From: Intrasporangiaceae bacterium URHB0013
GTDB taxonomy: Bacteria; Actinomycetota; Actinomycetes; Actinomycetales; Dermatophilaceae
Length of the DNA: 64,000 nt
Assembly (NCBI GenBank): GCA_000620545.1
Contig: JIBA01000013.1
Coordinates: 186,001-250,000 of the forward strand
Direction of reading: 5' to 3'
Under the pieces are notes generated by a model that ran no database searches, was not told where the DNA came from, and worked only from the letters and a program-made list of their open reading frames with translations. A program made the position numbers and the translations under genes. Positions 16,827-25,372 of this stretch are shown here, one piece after another; the first letter of the stretch is position 1, and every line of letters begins with the position of its first letter.

Positions 16827-17723
16827 ATGTCGAGTGAGACCCCGGAAACGATCACCCCGGAGTTGCTGCGCTCCTGGGGCCTGCCCTCGTCTGGAGGAGA
16901 CAAGTCCGAGCGGGGAACGGTCCTGGTCGCAGGAGGTGCCCGTCAGACACCCGGCTCGGTCCTGCTCGCCGCCGAGACCGCCCTGCGGGTGGGTGCCGGC
17001 AAGGTGCAGATAGCGACGGCCGCGGACACGGCTGCGTCACTGGCCGTGGCGCTGCCCGAAGCGTTCGTCGACCCCCTCCCGGTCCTGCAGGACGGGGAGC
17101 TCGCCGTGGCCGGGGCGGACCGGATCGTCGAGCTGGCCGATGCGGCTGACGTCGTGCTGCTGGGTCCGGGACTAGGGGACCCGGATGCGGCGAACCTGCT
17201 GCTGGCGCAAGTCGTTCCACGGCTGAGTGGGGCGCTGGTCCTCGATGCGCTGGGGACGGCATACCTCACCGGGCATCTCGACGGCGTTCGTCACCTGGCC
17301 GGCCGGGTCGTCCTGACGCCCAACGTCGTCGAGGCCGCTGCAATGCTCGAGCGGGAGGTGGAGGAGGTCGGCGAGGACGAGCTGGGTGCCGCGCGCGAGC
17401 TCGCGGACGGGTCCGGAGCGGTCGTCCTGACCGGAGCGGAGGTCTCCTACGTCGTGGCCCCGGCTCGAGGGTCCTGGTCCCTGCTCAGTGCGTCGGCGGG
17501 TTTGGCCACCGCCGGCTCGGGCGACGTCAAGGCCGGTGCGGTCGCCGGCCTCGTCGCTCGGGGTGCATCACCGGAGAAGGCGGCCGCGCTGGCGGCGTGG
17601 GCGCACGCTCGTGCCGGCGAGCGCCTCGGTCGGGACGGTCCGGGGTTCCTGGCACGCGATGTCGTGCGCGAGCTCCCGCGGGCCCTGGCCCTGCTGGATG
17701 ACGGGGCGGACGGCTCCTCCTGA
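16827..17723 (+). CDS. nnrD: ADP-dependent (S)-NAD(P)H-hydrate dehydratase
   Basis: 298 residues, ATG at 16827 after GGAGGGAGGA. Ribokinase-like carbohydrate-kinase fold of the YjeF C-terminal type. It contains 'SERGTVLVAGGARQTPGSVLLAAETALRVGAGKV', 'GPGLGD', 'LTPNVVEAA' and the nucleotide/catalytic loop 'ATAGSGDVKAGAVAGLVARG', where Asp is the catalytic base. It repairs damaged NADHX/NADPHX. The usual GTGD is GSGD here. The epimerase partner (NnrE/YjeF-N) is not fused or adjacent. Pairing with a phosphatase among stress genes suits a metabolite-repair role. Confidence 0.9.
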   Translation: MSSETPETITPELLRSWGLPSSGGDKSERGTVLVAGGARQTPGSVLLAAETALRVGAGKVQIATAADTAASLAVALPEAFVDPLPVLQDGELAVAGADRIVELADAADVVLLGPGLGDPDAANLLLAQVVPRLSGALVLDALGTAYLTGHLDGVRHLAGRVVLTPNVVEAAAMLEREVEEVGEDELGAARELADGSGAVVLTGAEVSYVVAPARGSWSLLSASAGLATAGSGDVKAGAVAGLVARGASPEKAAALAAWAHARAGERLGRDGPGFLARDVVRELPRALALLDDGADGSS

Positions 17724-17763
17724 TCCGCTCGGCGGCCCTGTCAGCCAGTGCGGGCAGCTGCTG

Positions 17764-18462
17764 CTACCGGTCGTCGCGTTCACCGATCACCATGTGCGCC
17801 AGTGCGAGCACGGGTATGCCGGCCTGTGCCGCGGCCTCGTAGAGCTTGGTCTCCGCCACCTCCGCAGGCACGCCGCAGTCCTGCGCGAGCACGCTCACGG
17901 CGACACGAAGGGTGTCCAGGTCGTCGAGTCGCCCGGGTGCCTTGGTCGCCTCGAGCCGCGTGGCGAAGCTGAGGTCGGCGTTGGTGACCGCCCCGAGAGC
18001 CCAGCCGCCGACGATCGCGGCCACCTCTTCGTGCCTGCCCTCGAAGGTCCGCGCAGTCCCACCGTAGAGGTTGACGCCTCCGATGACCCTGTCGGCGGCG
18101 AGCACGGGGAGCGACAGGGTGCTCCGGATACCGGCGGCCGCGCCGGTCTGGGCGAACAGCTGCCAGCGTCCCTCGTCGAGCAGGTCTCCGTGGTCGACGC
18201 TGACGATCTCACCGCTGCGGGCTGCTTGCTGGCAGGGACCGTCATCGACGTACTGGGCCGCGTCGAGACGCGCAGCCTCGAGCCTGGTGGACACGTAGGT
18301 CAAGGTGAGTCCTTGGCGAAGGACACCCACGCTGAAGGCCACGATGTCCGGGACCCTCGCCGAGAGTCGGTCGTTGACGCGAGCCAGCTGATCGCCGATC
18401 TCCAGGTCACCGTGCATGGCCATGCGGGTCAGGACGTCGCGAGTCTCCGATATGGGTTCCAC
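17764..18462 (-). CDS. GAF-ANTAR regulator
   Basis: 232 residues from the GTG at 18462, chosen because related proteins begin with a similar 'MEPIPET' segment; a GTG at 18483 would add seven residues. GAF-type domain about 25-165 ('VDDGPCQQAARSGEIV', 'STLSLPVLAADRVIGGVNLYG'). ANTAR-like helices are about 170-230 ('TLRVAVSVLAQDCGVPAEVAETKLYEAA'), more diverged than the others in this window. A GGGTAC on the minus strand (18478-18473) ends about 10 bp from the start, so the transcript may be almost leaderless. Convergent with nnrD. Confidence 0.8.
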   Translation of the reverse strand: MEPISETRDVLTRMAMHGDLEIGDQLARVNDRLSARVPDIVAFSVGVLRQGLTLTYVSTRLEAARLDAAQYVDDGPCQQAARSGEIVSVDHGDLLDEGRWQLFAQTGAAAGIRSTLSLPVLAADRVIGGVNLYGGTARTFEGRHEEVAAIVGGWALGAVTNADLSFATRLEATKAPGRLDDLDTLRVAVSVLAQDCGVPAEVAETKLYEAAAQAGIPVLALAHMVIGERDDR

Positions 18463-18549
18463 ACGCTGGCACGTACCCGCCACCCCGGTGCAGCCGTCGG
18501 TCCGGCATGGTGCGCGCTGCCGGGCGCGACAGGTGGGTACGAGGACGAC

Positions 18550-18651
18550 ATGACGGATGGCCTGGCGCTGGCCGGGGGATGGCTCCTCTACGCGCTGGGC
18601 CTCGGCTACGTGTCGTGGCGCTTGTTGCGGGCGCCGCGATCACGGCGATGA
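18550..18651 (+). CDS. 33-residue single-pass membrane peptide
   Basis: ATG at 18550, stop 18649-18651. Sequence type is MTDG, then a 20-residue hydrophobic helix (LALAGGWLLYALGLGY), then a basic end (WRLLRAPRSRR), so N-out/C-in orientation is likely. Its stop overlaps the ATG of the lipoprotein gene as ATGA. Translational coupling and the clean helix argue that it is real. Could be a regulatory or assembly subunit for the Nramp-like transporter two genes on. A GGGTAC lies 10 bp upstream. Confidence 0.6.
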   Translation: MTDGLALAGGWLLYALGLGYVSWRLLRAPRSRR

Positions 18652-19130
18652 GCCGCCGCCGTGCGGAGCGGTCGGGGAATGCCGTCCGTGCGCTCCTGCG
18701 CGGTGTGGCCGTCGCGACACTCGCAGGAACGCTGTCCGCGTGTGTTGCTCCGGCCCTCGACTCGGGAGCGTACGAGCGAAACGCCATCCAAGCCTTGGAC
18801 TCGGGCGTCAGTGACACGCGTACCGGTGCCATGGCTCTGCAGAACCTCTTGGCCCGACGCATCCCTCGGCCGTACGGAGACACCGTCGTCACCGACAGCG
18901 AGAAGTCCCTCGGCCCCGTGGAGGACAGCTTCGGCGCGGTAGACCCGCCGTCGCCGGCGGACGAACGTCTGCGTGACGTCGTGGTGGCTCTGCTGTCCGA
19001 CGCGGGGGACGCACTCGCCGAGGCGAGGATCGCCGTACGCCACGACGACCGGGCGGACATGGCGACGAGCATGAACACCCTACGGGTTCTCGCCAACCGC
19101 ATGGAGCTGCTCTCGGAGCGTCTCTCATGA
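18648..19130 (+). CDS. Small lipoprotein upstream of Nramp-like transporter
   Basis: 160 residues. Basic n-region, hydrophobic core and lipobox 'GTLSAC' with Cys near residue 32, so probably an extracytoplasmic lipoprotein. The mature part is helical and charged with no family I can name ('NAIQALDSGVSDTRTGAMALQNLL' and a final 'MNTLRVLANRMELLSERL' coiled segment). Overlaps both the 33-residue peptide and the transporter gene by 4 bp, so it is likely an accessory to the transporter. Confidence 0.78.
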   Translation: MSRRRAERSGNAVRALLRGVAVATLAGTLSACVAPALDSGAYERNAIQALDSGVSDTRTGAMALQNLLARRIPRPYGDTVVTDSEKSLGPVEDSFGAVDPPSPADERLRDVVVALLSDAGDALAEARIAVRHDDRADMATSMNTLRVLANRMELLSERLS

Positions 19131-20356
19131 AGAAGGTCTTCAGCATCGCGCTCGGGATCCTCACTGCCATAGGGGGCTTCGTCGACATCGGCGACCTCGT
19201 GACGAATGGACTCGTCGGTGCTCGCTTCGGCCTGTCGCTCGTGTGGGTCGTGGTCGTGGGCATCGTCGGTATCTGTGTCTTCGCGGAGATGAGTGGGCGA
19301 GTGGCGGCGGTCAGCGGCCGGGCCACGTTCGATCTCGTGCGGGAACGACTCGGGCCCAGAGTGGGACTGCTCAACCTCGTCGCCTCCATGGCAGTCACGC
19401 TGCTCACCTTCACGGCGGAGATCGGCGGCGTGGCCCTGGCGCTCCAGCTCGCCACGAGCGTGAACCCGTACCTGTGGATCCCGATCGTGGGAGCGGCGGT
19501 GTGGATCGTTTTGTGGCGGGTGAAGTTCTCCGTCCTCGAGAACGCGTTCGGCCTGGTTGGGCTCGCCCTCATCGTCTTCGCCGTGGCGCTGTGGCAGCTT
19601 GGCCCCGACTGGGCTGATCTCTGGCGTCAGGTGTCTCGCCCGTTCGTGCCGCACGACGAGAGCCACACCACGTACTTCTACTACGCCGTGGCGCTCTTCG
19701 GAGCGGCCATGACCCCGTACGAGGTCTTCTTCTTCTCGTCCGGAGGAGTCGAGGAGCGGTGGACCGACAAGGACCTGGGCACCATGCGCGCCAACGTGTT
19801 CATCGGCTTCCCGCTGGGCGGCGTGCTGTCGGTGGCCATCGCGGGGGTCGCCGCGGTCGTCTACCTGCCCGAGGGCGTCGACGTGGATAGCCTCGGCCAG
19901 ATCGGCATGCCCGTCGGGCAGGCCCTGGGGGTCATCGGGATCGCCCTCGTCCTCCTCGGGTTCTTCGCCGCGACGTTCGGTGCGGCCTGCGAGACCGGCC
20001 TCTCGGTCGGCTACAGCATCGCGCAGTACCTCGGCTGGCAGTGGGGGAAGTACGTCACCCCGCTGAAGGCAGCCCGGTTCCACTCGGTCGTGCTGCTCTC
20101 GAGCGTCGTCGCCGTGGGGGTCCTGCTCACCACCGTGGATCCGATCATGCTCACCGAGTACTCGGTGGTCTTCAGCGCCGTCGCCCTCCCTCTCACCTAC
20201 TTCCCGATCCTCGTCGTGGCCAACGACCGCACCTACATGGGTCGGAATGTCAACGGGAGGCTCGCCAACGCACTCGGCACGGCATACCTCGTGGTGGTGA
20301 TGGTCGCTGCGCTCGCGGCCATCCCGCTCATGATCGTCACGAGGGCCGGTCAGTGA
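19127..20356 (+). CDS. Nramp-like metal transporter with altered metal-site motifs
   Basis: 409 residues with about 11 membrane helices. Overall order and loops fit Nramp/SLC11, but helix 1 reads 'GGFVDIGDLVTNG' where canonical Nramp has DPGN. Helix 6 reads 'AAMTPYEVFFFSSG' where canonical proteins have xMPHN. The transition-metal-selecting Met is thus replaced by Thr and His-Asn by Tyr-Glu. Related families that lost the Met include plant NRAT (Al) and bacterial NRMT (Mg), so cargo other than Mn/Fe is plausible (inference). It is the core of the operon 18550-21183. Confidence 0.85.
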   Translation: MKKVFSIALGILTAIGGFVDIGDLVTNGLVGARFGLSLVWVVVVGIVGICVFAEMSGRVAAVSGRATFDLVRERLGPRVGLLNLVASMAVTLLTFTAEIGGVALALQLATSVNPYLWIPIVGAAVWIVLWRVKFSVLENAFGLVGLALIVFAVALWQLGPDWADLWRQVSRPFVPHDESHTTYFYYAVALFGAAMTPYEVFFFSSGGVEERWTDKDLGTMRANVFIGFPLGGVLSVAIAGVAAVVYLPEGVDVDSLGQIGMPVGQALGVIGIALVLLGFFAATFGAACETGLSVGYSIAQYLGWQWGKYVTPLKAARFHSVVLLSSVVAVGVLLTTVDPIMLTEYSVVFSAVALPLTYFPILVVANDRTYMGRNVNGRLANALGTAYLVVVMVAALAAIPLMIVTRAGQ

Positions 20357-21183
20357 CGGGGCCGCGTGGGTCGAGCGAGCACGACGTGGTGCTCCGGCTG
20401 CTGGACCACCAGATCGTCGGGCCGAGCGGGATGCTGCTGGGCAATGTCGACGACCTGGAGCTGGTCGGTGACGAAGGTGGATGGTTCGTGACCGGCCTCA
20501 TGGTCGGTCCCGCGGCGCTGAGCCAGCGACTTCCAGGCCTTCTCGGGCATTGGGTGTATGCCGTCTGGCACAGGCTGCACCCCGCCGAAGACCCGGCGCC
20601 GGTCGTCATCCCCATCGACCACGTCACGGCGATCGGGTCAGCGGTCCACGTCGACCTCGCTGCTGCGCAGGCTCTGTCGAACACCTTCGGGGTGGAGATC
20701 TGGTTGCGGCGGCACGTCATCTCCCGGTTGCCCGGTGCGATCGGGGACGCCGATGACCCCCGCTCTGAGACCGCCGACCGCGCGCGGCGTGTCGGCTCGC
20801 GGCCGGAGAGTCTGCCCCTGCCCGCCCGCGCGCCTCTCGATGGTGCGCGAGGGGTCAGCACCGTGGTCGGCAGAACCGTGGTGGCGCCGGATGGGACGAG
20901 GGCCGGACGGGTCAGCGAGGTGCGGTGCCTGGGCGCCCGCAGCAACGGTCGACAAGAGCGCCTCCGTGCACGCTGGATCCTCTACACGCCGCATCTGACC
21001 GGTGCGAAGCTCGGCTACTCCGTGGATCGGGAGCAGGGTCCCGCGCTCGTGCGCCGCATCGTGCGCACGTGGCAGCGGCACGACCGCATTGTCGATGCCG
21101 AGCTCGTCGAGGGCCTGAACGAGCTCGAGGGCGACCTCACCGTGCGACCCGAGGCCCGGCCCCGGCACCCCCACGACTCGTGA
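20353..21183 (+). CDS. PRC-barrel-type protein with transporter operon
   Basis: 276 residues from a GTG that overlaps the transporter stop (GTGA). Two PRC-barrel-like repeats are visible. The first ('RLLDHQIVGPSGMLLGNVDDLEL') is near residues 12-40, followed by a hydrophobic stretch. The second ('VVGRTVVAPDGTRAGRVSEVR') is near 170-195. 'LGYSVDREQGPALVRRIVRTW' and an acidic tail follow. PRC-barrel proteins next to Mg/metal transporters (the MgtE-linked type) are thought to couple transport to the cell interior; here the same role is inferred from gene order. Confidence 0.75.
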   Translation: MTGPRGSSEHDVVLRLLDHQIVGPSGMLLGNVDDLELVGDEGGWFVTGLMVGPAALSQRLPGLLGHWVYAVWHRLHPAEDPAPVVIPIDHVTAIGSAVHVDLAAAQALSNTFGVEIWLRRHVISRLPGAIGDADDPRSETADRARRVGSRPESLPLPARAPLDGARGVSTVVGRTVVAPDGTRAGRVSEVRCLGARSNGRQERLRARWILYTPHLTGAKLGYSVDREQGPALVRRIVRTWQRHDRIVDAELVEGLNELEGDLTVRPEARPRHPHDS

Positions 21184-21261
21184 GTCAGGGGTCAGTCGCG
21201 GACGACCCGATCCGAGTCCTTCGGGGCCGGTTGTCGGTGGAGCGCCAGCGGATGCGGAACG

Positions 21262-21402
21262 TCAGGCGGCGTGCGAGCAGCGCGAGCAGGTGCAGTCCTC
21301 GCAGTCGCACGAGGCGCACGTGCACCCGTCCGGACAGTTGGCGCAGTCGCACGGCTCGCTGGGATCGGTCTCGATGGGAACCGGGGGGATCTGACCGGTC
21401 AT
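21262..21402 (-). CDS. 46-residue cysteine-rich metallothionein-like peptide
   Basis: ATG at 21402, stop at 21262, AAAGGG upstream on the minus strand. Ten cysteines fall in the last 30 residues, spaced C-x-C-x2-C-x3-C-x-C-x2-C-x-C-x2-C-x-C-x2-C, with a terminal His (CSHAA). Such dense CxC/CxxC arrays bind d10 metals (Zn, Cu(I), Cd) as clusters. It does not resemble mycobacterial MymT or cyanobacterial SmtA beyond Cys density. It sits tail-to-tail with the Nramp-like operon 18550-21183, which suggests a shared metal-homeostasis theme. Small size makes the call less certain, but the Cys pattern cannot easily arise by chance. Confidence 0.8.
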   Translation of the reverse strand: MTGQIPPVPIETDPSEPCDCANCPDGCTCASCDCEDCTCSRCSHAA

Positions 21403-21749
21403 GGGCTGCCCTTTCGCAGGATCGGAGCCGGACGTGCGTGTCCGGTGACATCGTGTCCGTACCCGCACTTGCGCGGTCCACGCCCGTCGAGACGCGCTCG
21501 ACCGGGTCCTCGTCCTCGTCGCCGCTCGTTCCCGGGACACCGCCCCGGGCGGTGTGGGTCGAGAGCCGCGCTCCGACCTGGTCCCGTGGATGGTCCGGGG
21601 GCGTCGTCGCCGACGCGGTGCCCTGCGGTGGTGTCGCCGCGGACGAGGCTGGGTACGACGGTGACACCGAAGTGCTCGATGTCGCGCCGGGTCGTGGACT
21701 ACCGTGCCGTCTCGACCCATGGCACGAGCGATCACCGCCAGGAGGGAAC
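21403..21749. other. Intergenic region between divergent genes
   Basis: 347 bp between the metallothionein-like gene (minus) and the SDR gene (plus). It holds the palindrome at 21537-21555, a GTACCC at about 21458-21463 (GGGTAC for the minus gene, poor -35) and GTGT-N16-GGGTAC at 21631-21656 for the plus gene. I see no further coding potential. Confidence 0.6.
21537..21555. promoter_or_regulatory. 19-bp perfect palindrome, candidate operator
   Basis: ACACCGCCC, a central C, then GGGCGGTGT: nine-base perfect arms. The 1-nt spacer makes an RNA hairpin unlikely, so a dimeric DNA-binding protein is the better reading. It lies midway between the metallothionein-like and SDR genes. Confidence 0.55.
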
Positions 21750-22748
21750 ATGTGCCCGACCGAACCGTCTCCGACTCCAGCGAGCGGCGCCGAGCAGGCC
21801 GAGGTGTCGAACGAGCGGGCCGGCGCCCCGGTGGCCGTCGTCCTCGGCGCCTCACGCGGCCTGGGGTTCCTCGTTGCCCGGGAGCTGCTGACGCGTGGAC
21901 ACCACGTGGTCGTCGCCGCACGTGACGTCGACGAGGTCGATGCCGCGGCGCAGGCGCTCCGGGAGTGGGGACCGGTGACGGCTGAGCGCTGCGACGTGCG
22001 GGACCGGCACGAGGTGGGGGAGCTGGTCGGCCGGGTCGAGCACGGTGTCGGTCCGATCGAGGTGCTCGTCACCGTCGCAGGAGTCATCCAGTCCGTCCCG
22101 GCCGAGTCCCTGGTCCTCCAGGAGTTCGAGGACGCCATGGACACCATGGCGTGGGGACCGATCCATGCCGCCATGACGGTCCTGCCGCACATGCGTCGGC
22201 GCGGTCGCGGCCGGATCGGGACGGTGACCTCCATCGGGGGGATGGTGTCTCCGCCACACCTGCTGCCCTATGCCACGGCCAAGTTCGCGGCCGTGGGCTT
22301 CTCCGACGGGCTCGCCGCCGCGCTCAGTGGAACCGGCATCACGGCGACGACCATCGTCCCGGGGCTGATGCGGACCGGTGGGCACGTCCATGCACGTTTC
22401 GGGGGAGACCCGGCCGCCGAGTACGCGTGGTTCGCCACGGTCGCATCGCTGCCCGTGGTGTCCGTGGACGCAGACCGTGCCGCGCGACGCATCGTCGACG
22501 CGGTGCTCGCGGGACGGCCGATGATCGTGCTCACACCCCTGGCCTGGCTCGGGATCCGGGTCCGCGGGCTCGCACCGGCGACGACGACCCGGATGATGGG
22601 GTTGATGGGGCGGCTCCTGCCCGACGCGCCCGCTCGCGCCGGGGCCCGCACGGTGGACGGTGCCCAGGCCAGGCGCCGACTCGGGTCGCCGATCGTCGAC
22701 CGGCTGACGACACTCGGAGACCGCGCCGCCCGACGCAACCGGGGCTGA
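21750..22748 (+). CDS. Short-chain dehydrogenase/reductase with C-terminal extension
   Basis: 332 residues, ATG at 21750 after GGAGGGA. A 30-residue Pro/Glu-rich lead precedes the Rossmann fold 'AVVLGASRGLGFLVARELL' (GxxxGxG). The N-S-Y-K set is present as 'VTVAGV', 'TSIGGM' and 'YATAKFAAVGF' (Tyr and Lys spaced YxxxK). After the core, residues about 255-332 form a basic extension with 'LAWLGIRVRGLAPATTTRMMGLMGRLL', found in a group of actinobacterial SDRs. NAD(P)-dependent; substrate unknown. Confidence 0.88.
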   Translation: MCPTEPSPTPASGAEQAEVSNERAGAPVAVVLGASRGLGFLVARELLTRGHHVVVAARDVDEVDAAAQALREWGPVTAERCDVRDRHEVGELVGRVEHGVGPIEVLVTVAGVIQSVPAESLVLQEFEDAMDTMAWGPIHAAMTVLPHMRRRGRGRIGTVTSIGGMVSPPHLLPYATAKFAAVGFSDGLAAALSGTGITATTIVPGLMRTGGHVHARFGGDPAAEYAWFATVASLPVVSVDADRAARRIVDAVLAGRPMIVLTPLAWLGIRVRGLAPATTTRMMGLMGRLLPDAPARAGARTVDGAQARRRLGSPIVDRLTTLGDRAARRNRG

Positions 22749-22829
22749 CGCAAGCAGAGGGCGACGCCGGATCGCCGTCATGGTGAAGGGTGCGCGTCGT
22801 GCGCCTCCGGCGGTCGGTCCTGTCGAGGG

Positions 22830-23573
22830 TCATCGAGCCTCGGGAAGCACCCCCGTGTCGACCAGGTCCTGGGCGACCTCGTAGAGCTTGCGGTTGCGGT
22901 GCTGGCTGACAACGCGCAACCGTTCGAAGGCGTCGTCGGGCCGGATCCGGTGCCGCTCGACGAGGATCCCCATCGCGGTTCCGATGGTGCGGCTGTGCTG
23001 GAGGGCGAGCTCCAGGTGTTCGGCCCGGTCGTCGGCGCGGGCGGCCTCGATGGCGATGGCCGCATGCTGCGCGATGAGGACCGCGCGCTCGACCGCGTCC
23101 GCCTCGAAGGCCCCCGGCGTCGCGCTGTAGAGCGTCATGACGCCCAGAGCCCTCTGGTGCCCGCGCAACGGCACCGACAGCACGGCTCGGATGGGGGTGC
23201 CGGCGACGACCTCCTGCGCGTACTCGGGGAAGCGGCACTCGTACCGAAGGTCGTTGCAGCACACCGGGTCGGCGCTGCTCAGGGCAGCGAGGCGGGGACT
23301 CGTGCCGGCGCGGCCGGCGATGTCGGCCACCGTCGCCATCAGGGTGTCGTCGATGGAGTCCGTCACGCGGGCGCGACGCGTCGTGACGTGGTCCGCGACC
23401 ACGACGGCGGCCCAGTCACAGGGGACGAGCTCCCGCGACTGTGCGGCGATCCGTCTGAGAGTGGGGACGAGACCCGGGGTCTCGGCCAGGGTGCGTGCGA
23501 GGGTGGTCACGTCGAACGCTGCCCACACGGCTTCAGCAGCGCCCGCGGAGGTGTCCGGGCGATACGTGGTCAT
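22830..23573 (-). CDS. GAF-ANTAR regulator
   Basis: 247 residues. GAF about 35-180 ('ELVPCDWAAVVVADH' and 'AVLSVPLRGHQRALGVMTLYSATPGAF'). ANTAR about 190-242 with 'ALQHSRTIGTAMGILVERHRIRPDDAFERLRVVSQHRNRKL', close to the textbook ANTAR consensus. Within the GAF region is 'DPVCCNDLRYECRF', with adjacent cysteines that could be redox-active or bind metal. Tail-to-tail with the SDR gene; no operon partner. Confidence 0.9.
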   Translation of the reverse strand: MTTYRPDTSAGAAEAVWAAFDVTTLARTLAETPGLVPTLRRIAAQSRELVPCDWAAVVVADHVTTRRARVTDSIDDTLMATVADIAGRAGTSPRLAALSSADPVCCNDLRYECRFPEYAQEVVAGTPIRAVLSVPLRGHQRALGVMTLYSATPGAFEADAVERAVLIAQHAAIAIEAARADDRAEHLELALQHSRTIGTAMGILVERHRIRPDDAFERLRVVSQHRNRKLYEVAQDLVDTGVLPEAR

Positions 23574-23689
23574 GACGACATGATGGCACCGGGACGACGT
23601 CGAGAGGAGTTGGCGCAGACGGCTTTTCAGACGCCCTCGCGACCCGCTGCGGGGGCTGGCGGGGCGGTTGTGCTGGGGCGCGGGGGCCG

Positions 23690-25372
23690 TCAGAGGAGGG
23701 GCTCCTCACCGTCGCGCACGACGAGGAGCCATCGGTACCCGTACGGCTCGACCTCGAGCACAAGGCGCCCCGACGGGTCCACGGCCACGTCCGGTCGTTC
23801 ACCGAGCACGTCGACGAGCCGCGCGCCCTCGGGCAGGTCGGCCACGGTGAGGGGCACGATCGCCCCTTCCTCCCCGAGGTTGTGCACGGCGAGCATGGCC
23901 CAGTCCTCGCACCGGCTCACGTGCGCGAGGACCGCGGGGACGGAGTGGTCGAGCACCTCCAGGGTCGCCCAACCGCTCTGGGGCAGCTGGCGATAGCGCC
24001 GGGCCAGCCGGCGGATGAACCACCAGAGCGACGCCGTGTCCCTCCGCTGGTCTGCGACGTTGATGTGCTCCGGACCCCAGAGCCCGTCGGGCATCGGACG
24101 CGTCAGCCGCCGGGACGTCCCGGACGAGAACCCGCCCCCGCGTGCGGGGGTCCACTGCATGGGGGTGCGCACGGCGAGGCGGCCGGGCACCTCGAGGTTC
24201 TCGCCCATGCCGATCTCCTCGCCGTAGAAGAGGACCGGCGTTCCCGGCAGGGAGAACATGAGGGAGTACGCCAGACGGATCCTTCGCTCGTCACCGCTGA
24301 CCATCGGTGGCAGGCGGCGTCTCAGCCCCCGGTCGTAGAGCTGCATGTCCGGGTCGGGTCCGAAGGCGTCGAAGACCTCCTGCCGCTCCTTCGTGGTCAG
24401 CTTGTCGAGGGTGAGCTCGTCGTGGTTGCGCACGAAGCTGGCCCACTGGCTCGTCACGTCGAGCCGTGGCCGCTCCCGCAGGGCCTCGGTGAGCGGGCCG
24501 GCGTCCCCGCGGGCGAGGGACAGGTAGAAGCGCTGCATCCCGATGAAGTCGAACTGCATGTTCAGGCCGTCGCCGTCGTCGCCACCGAAGAACCGACGCT
24601 GCTCGGGGTAGGGCAGGTTCACCTCCCCGAGGAGCACGGCGTCACCCACCCGCCGCGTCACGAAGGCGCGGACGTCGCCGAGGTAGCGGTCCGGGTTGAA
24701 GGCCTCGGCGTCGTCGACGCCGGGCACGCCGTCGCGGGCGAAGAGGAACGGCACCGCATCGACCCTGAAGCCCGAGACGCCCAACGTGAGCCAGAAGCCG
24801 AGAGTGCGGGAGATCTCCTCCTGGACAAGGGGGTTCGCGACGTTCAGGTCTGGCTGGTGCTTGTAGAAGTGGTGGAGGTAGTAGTCGCCGGTCTTCTCGT
24901 CGCGCTCCCAGATGCTGTCCTCCTGGTCCGGGAAGACGACGTCCTTCGCGCTCGACCGCGGCTTGGTGCGGCTCCAGACGTAGTAGTCGCGATACGGGTC
25001 CTCACGACTCCGACGCGCGGACCGGAACCAGGGGTGCTGGTCCGAGGTGTGGTTCATGACGAAGTCAATGATGACGCGGATACCGTGCGCGCGTGCCGTG
25101 CGCACGAGCTCGACGAAGTCGCCGAGGGTGCCGAGCCGCGGGTCGACCCCGAAGAAGTCGGTGATGTCGTAGCCGTCGTCCTTGCGAGCCGTCGGGTAGA
25201 AGGGCATGAGCCAGAGGCAGGTCACGCCGAGGTCGGCCAGGTACTCGATGCGGTCGGTCATTCCACGGAGGTCACCGACACCGTCCCCGTCGGAGTCCTG
25301 GAACGTCTCGACGTCCGCGCAGTAGACGACGGCGTTCTTCCACCAGATGTCGCCGGTGTCGCTCATCCTCAT
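23690..25372 (-). CDS. GH13 alpha-glucosidase/trehalose-synthase-like enzyme
   Basis: 560 residues. (beta/alpha)8 barrel with all GH13 conserved regions: 'DFVMNHTSDQH' (region I), 'GFRVDAVPFLF' (nucleophile Asp, region II), 'VLLGEVN' (acid Glu, region III) and 'FVRNHDELTLDK' (transition-state Asp, region IV). The C-terminal beta domain spans about 470-560. The 'GDLRGMTDRIEYLADLGVTCLWLMPFYPT' opening and 'EPGILF'-like loops are those of the trehalose synthase (TreS) subfamily and its relatives. It overlaps the LLM oxidoreductase stop by 4 bp. Cytosolic, no signal peptide. Exact specificity (TreS versus alpha-glucosidase) cannot be settled by reading alone. Confidence 0.88.
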   Translation of the reverse strand: MRMSDTGDIWWKNAVVYCADVETFQDSDGDGVGDLRGMTDRIEYLADLGVTCLWLMPFYPTARKDDGYDITDFFGVDPRLGTLGDFVELVRTARAHGIRVIIDFVMNHTSDQHPWFRSARRSREDPYRDYYVWSRTKPRSSAKDVVFPDQEDSIWERDEKTGDYYLHHFYKHQPDLNVANPLVQEEISRTLGFWLTLGVSGFRVDAVPFLFARDGVPGVDDAEAFNPDRYLGDVRAFVTRRVGDAVLLGEVNLPYPEQRRFFGGDDGDGLNMQFDFIGMQRFYLSLARGDAGPLTEALRERPRLDVTSQWASFVRNHDELTLDKLTTKERQEVFDAFGPDPDMQLYDRGLRRRLPPMVSGDERRIRLAYSLMFSLPGTPVLFYGEEIGMGENLEVPGRLAVRTPMQWTPARGGGFSSGTSRRLTRPMPDGLWGPEHINVADQRRDTASLWWFIRRLARRYRQLPQSGWATLEVLDHSVPAVLAHVSRCEDWAMLAVHNLGEEGAIVPLTVADLPEGARLVDVLGERPDVAVDPSGRLVLEVEPYGYRWLLVVRDGEEPLL

